Part shown: positions 63,326 through 64,000 of the stretch, piece by piece
Layout of the letters: each line of letters starts with the position of its first letter
How positions within the stretch are numbered: the first letter of the stretch is position 1
Assembly (NCBI GenBank): GCA_030765055.1
Contig: JAUKNK010000147.1
Span: 2,820,001 to 2,884,000 of the forward strand
From: Mantis religiosa
Lineage: Eukaryota > Arthropoda > Insecta > Mantodea > Mantidae
Length of the DNA: 64,000 nucleotides
Direction: 5' to 3'
Program-made: the position numbers and the translations under genes
The notes under the pieces: model-generated
Seen by the model: the letters and a program-made list of their open reading frames with translations, nothing else
What the model was told of the DNA's origin: nothing
Databases searched by the model: none

Positions 63326-64000
63326 TGATTACCCATGCAGTTGCCTCTATCATTCGTTTCTTCCTGTAATTTTTTTGTGACTCAGGAATAACAAGTCTAG
63401 ATGGCGCCATGTTTACTACCGTTCACTACAATGACATGAATCCTAAATAAAGATGTCATAAAGAACACTAGTAGTTGGGATATGTCATTTTTACACTGAG
63501 AATGTATACTTTTTCACAAAATACCAATTTTAAAGGTGGAAAATGAAAGCTTTGCCATATCCCAATTCAATTGATACTTCATCACACAAAAGGTAGATGG
63601 CAGCTGTGCATGATCGTGCTTCTATCTCAAAACTCGAAGTCAGGTGGGACATGCTGTTAATATTCTAAGCGCCTCAATCAACTCCTTCTTGGAATAGGCT
63701 CTGAAATCCACTTCACTTTGGATAACTTCTGTTTAACTAGTAAACTGTAATAGATGAAACATTTTAATATGTAAAATGGTAAACTAAGGAAAAGAAAAAT
63801 TATGTATCCATATACAGGTACATATTTCAATAAGAAGAAATCCTGGGCTGTTTGAACGTGCCACCTTAACAAAATTATCTACTTTTTATATATTACATAT
63901 TAACACTACATAATTGTATAATTTTCAATATGTGAGTTATGAGAAAACCTTACGGGATAGAAAGAAAAATGGAAATCAGCATTCAATTTGGTATATCCAA
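63326..64000. other. No recognisable gene
   Basis: Short inverted pair TTGGGATATG (about 63,477) and CATATCCCAA (about 63,557) only. No coding motif. Confidence 0.4.

Noticed and set aside
63477..63566. Short inverted repeat TTGGGATATG/CATATCCCAA
   Set aside because: Ten bp with a loop of about 80 bp is expected by chance in AT-rich DNA; no target duplication was seen.

Overview
This window looks like arthropod, most probably insect, nuclear DNA from a large, repeat-rich genome. It is AT-rich and has no operons and almost no recognisable single-copy host gene. Its content is typical of insect genomes: several lineages of decayed mariner and IS630/Tc1-like transposons, non-LTR retrotransposons, Penelope-like elements (PLEs) with GIY-YIG endonuclease, solo LTRs, four tRNA-derived SINE families and dinucleotide microsatellites. 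I cannot name the species. Nearly every coding trace is a transposon relic. The best host-gene candidate is a THAP-domain exon at 48.8-49.4 kb.

Layout. 0-9 kb: sparse repeats, including an IS630-like transposase scrap (2.04-2.29 kb), a TTAA-flanked MITE (3.23-3.95), two SINE-A copies, a mariner 3' end (5.3-5.65) and a solo LTR (7.79-8.24). 9-18.3 kb: a run of four mariners. One (11.2-13.0) has symmetric ends and eight internal tandem units. Another (13.7-15.2) is split by a LINE. A third (16.0-17.4) sits between oppositely oriented PLE pieces. 18.3-35 kb: SINEs nested in SINEs, 5'-truncated LINEs, solo LTRs and a 606-bp IS630-type element. 35.5-39.0 kb: an RNase H-bearing non-LTR retrotransposon on the minus strand, with one in-frame stop and a mutated RT active site. 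49-64 kb: the THAP exon, another solo LTR, a mariner pseudogene, the 5' end of an LTR retroelement, more SINEs, and a Penelope-like element with RT and GIY-YIG (60.6-62.5).

The most unusual object is at 39,682-48,567. It is an 8.9-kb near-perfect palindrome with arms of about 3.7-4.0 kb around a unique loop of about 1.2 kb, flanked by an exact 6-bp target-site duplication (GATGCT) and starting 5'-AG. Each arm carries, from the outside in: a terminus rich in GGATTAA motifs with a CTCF-like site; about 265-bp subterminal tandem repeats; an acidic coiled-coil ORF; two small Cys-rich ORFs that are paralogous to each other; and a Gln/Pro/Ser-rich ORF. The 6-bp duplication and AG terminus resemble Maverick/Polinton elements, but no polymerase, integrase, protease or ATPase gene is present. 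It may be a non-autonomous relative or a different large inverted-repeat element. The Cys-rich proteins match no family I recognise.

There is no cooperating host pathway to describe. The relations visible here are among mobile elements: who inserted into whom, and which target duplications are preserved.
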